Program-made: the position numbers and the translations under genes | Origin: Alphaproteobacteria bacterium | Lineage (GTDB): Bacteria; Pseudomonadota; Alphaproteobacteria; Micavibrionales; UBA2020 | NCBI GenBank assembly: GCA_029266795.1 | Contig: JAQSWE010000193.1 | Coordinates: forward strand, 1 to 6,693 | Length of the DNA stretch: 6,693 nt | Direction: 5' to 3' | Shown: piece by piece, positions 6,211 through 6,693 of the stretch | How the letters are laid out: each line of letters opens with the position of its first letter | Position numbering within the stretch: position 1 is the first letter of the stretch | The notes under the pieces: generated by a model | Seen by the model: only the letters and a program-made list of their open reading frames with translations | Databases searched by the model: none | Told to the model about the DNA's origin: nothing

Positions 6211-6693
6211 ATCGAGCGCGTGGATAGCGCGCAAGCTGGATATGATCAGATGCATGTCGCGCACCTTTTCAAGATCAGCGAAAATCTCGCGCAAGGGAAC
6301 AAATTCCAGCATTTCCGACAGCTGGAAGACATCCGACATGCTGTCGAGCACCAACGCATAGGGATAGACGCGCTCGGGCGTCATGCCGAGCGAGGAGAAG
6401 TATCCCTCGCCCAGTTTCGTGACCGCGCGGCGCGGCTGCAGGAATTTGGCGGCCACGTATTCAGCGGCTTTTTCGGGCGTCGCGATGGCGGCGGGCAGGC
6501 GGAAAGCCGGCAGCACGCAGATTTCTGAATCGCCTTCGCGCAATTGCGGCGCAGGCAGATGGCGGCGCTCGACGCCGATGCTGATCTCGCCCGCATCATC
6601 CATCGCGATCACAGCGACAGATGCCACATTCGCGCTCGATTTGGCAGGAATGACGAATTCCAGTTCGCGCCGCGCCAGTTCTGTCTTCGCTGT
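6187..6693 (-). CDS. hypothetical protein, C-terminal 168 residues, possible degenerate Nudix fold; cut by right edge
   Basis: The frame is open from the right edge to a TGA at 6189-6187, so the gene begins outside the window; an internal GTG at 6627 is not needed as a start. I do not recognise the family with certainty. The order of segments resembles a Nudix domain: SVAVIAMDDAGEISIGVERR (25-44), VLPAFRLP (60-67, where Nudix proteins have a PAG-like turn), an Ala-rich helix TPEKAAEYVAAKFL (72-85) where the Nudix box should be, then LGEGYFSSLGMTPERVYPYALVLD (94-117), like the usual 'SPG..E' segment, and a C-terminal helix ending in RAIHALDLW. The glutamates of the REUxEExGU box are absent (EYVAAKF instead), so pyrophosphohydrolase activity is not expected if the fold is right. 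There is no signal peptide or membrane segment in the visible part. It is convergent with the malic enzyme gene and overlaps its end. Confidence 0.6.
   Translation of the reverse strand, partial: TAKTELARRELEFVIPAKSSANVASVAVIAMDDAGEISIGVERRHLPAPQLREGDSEICVLPAFRLPAAIATPEKAAEYVAAKFLQPRRAVTKLGEGYFSSLGMTPERVYPYALVLDSMSDVFQLSEMLEFVPLREIFADLEKVRDMHLIISSLRAIHALDLWGSFQP

Overview
The window looks like chromosomal DNA of an alphaproteobacterium, moderately GC-rich by eye. Two things point there: an IalB-family periplasmic protein, typical of this class, and a perfect GTTC-N7-GTTC direct repeat, the alphaproteobacterial LexA (SOS) box. No genus can be named. There are six protein genes. The two at the edges are cut by the window. 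I see no RNA genes, insertion sequences, phage genes or CRISPR.

Left part (1-1849), all on the minus strand. In transcription order: a secreted IalB-family protein (1849-1358), an alpha/beta-hydrolase-fold lipoprotein starting nine bases later at a TTG codon (1348-572), and, after a 60-base gap with its own promoter and LexA box, the N-terminal half of a PA0069-type radical SAM protein (511 to the edge). The first two form a probable operon of envelope proteins. The third is probably a separate SOS-controlled unit.

Middle (1850-4426). A 195-base divergent promoter region separates the IalB gene from a plus-strand gene for a large integral membrane protein. That protein has about seven membrane helices, a cytosolic spermidine-synthase/methyltransferase-like domain, and about seven more helices. 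Its SAM-binding motif is recognisable, but the usual aminopropyltransferase catalytic Asp is replaced.

Right part (4427-6693). A sigma70-like promoter lies so close to the malic enzyme start codon that its mRNA is predicted to be leaderless. The enzyme is complete (572 aa) and carries NADP-type residues. It runs tail-to-tail into, and overlaps by 24 bases, a minus-strand gene cut by the right edge. That gene may encode a Nudix-fold protein lacking the Nudix catalytic glutamates.

The genes do not form one obvious pathway. The points most worth a second look are the LexA-box-linked radical SAM gene, the hydrolase lipoprotein with Ala at the nucleophile site, the membrane-embedded spermidine-synthase-like protein, and the two probable leaderless starts.
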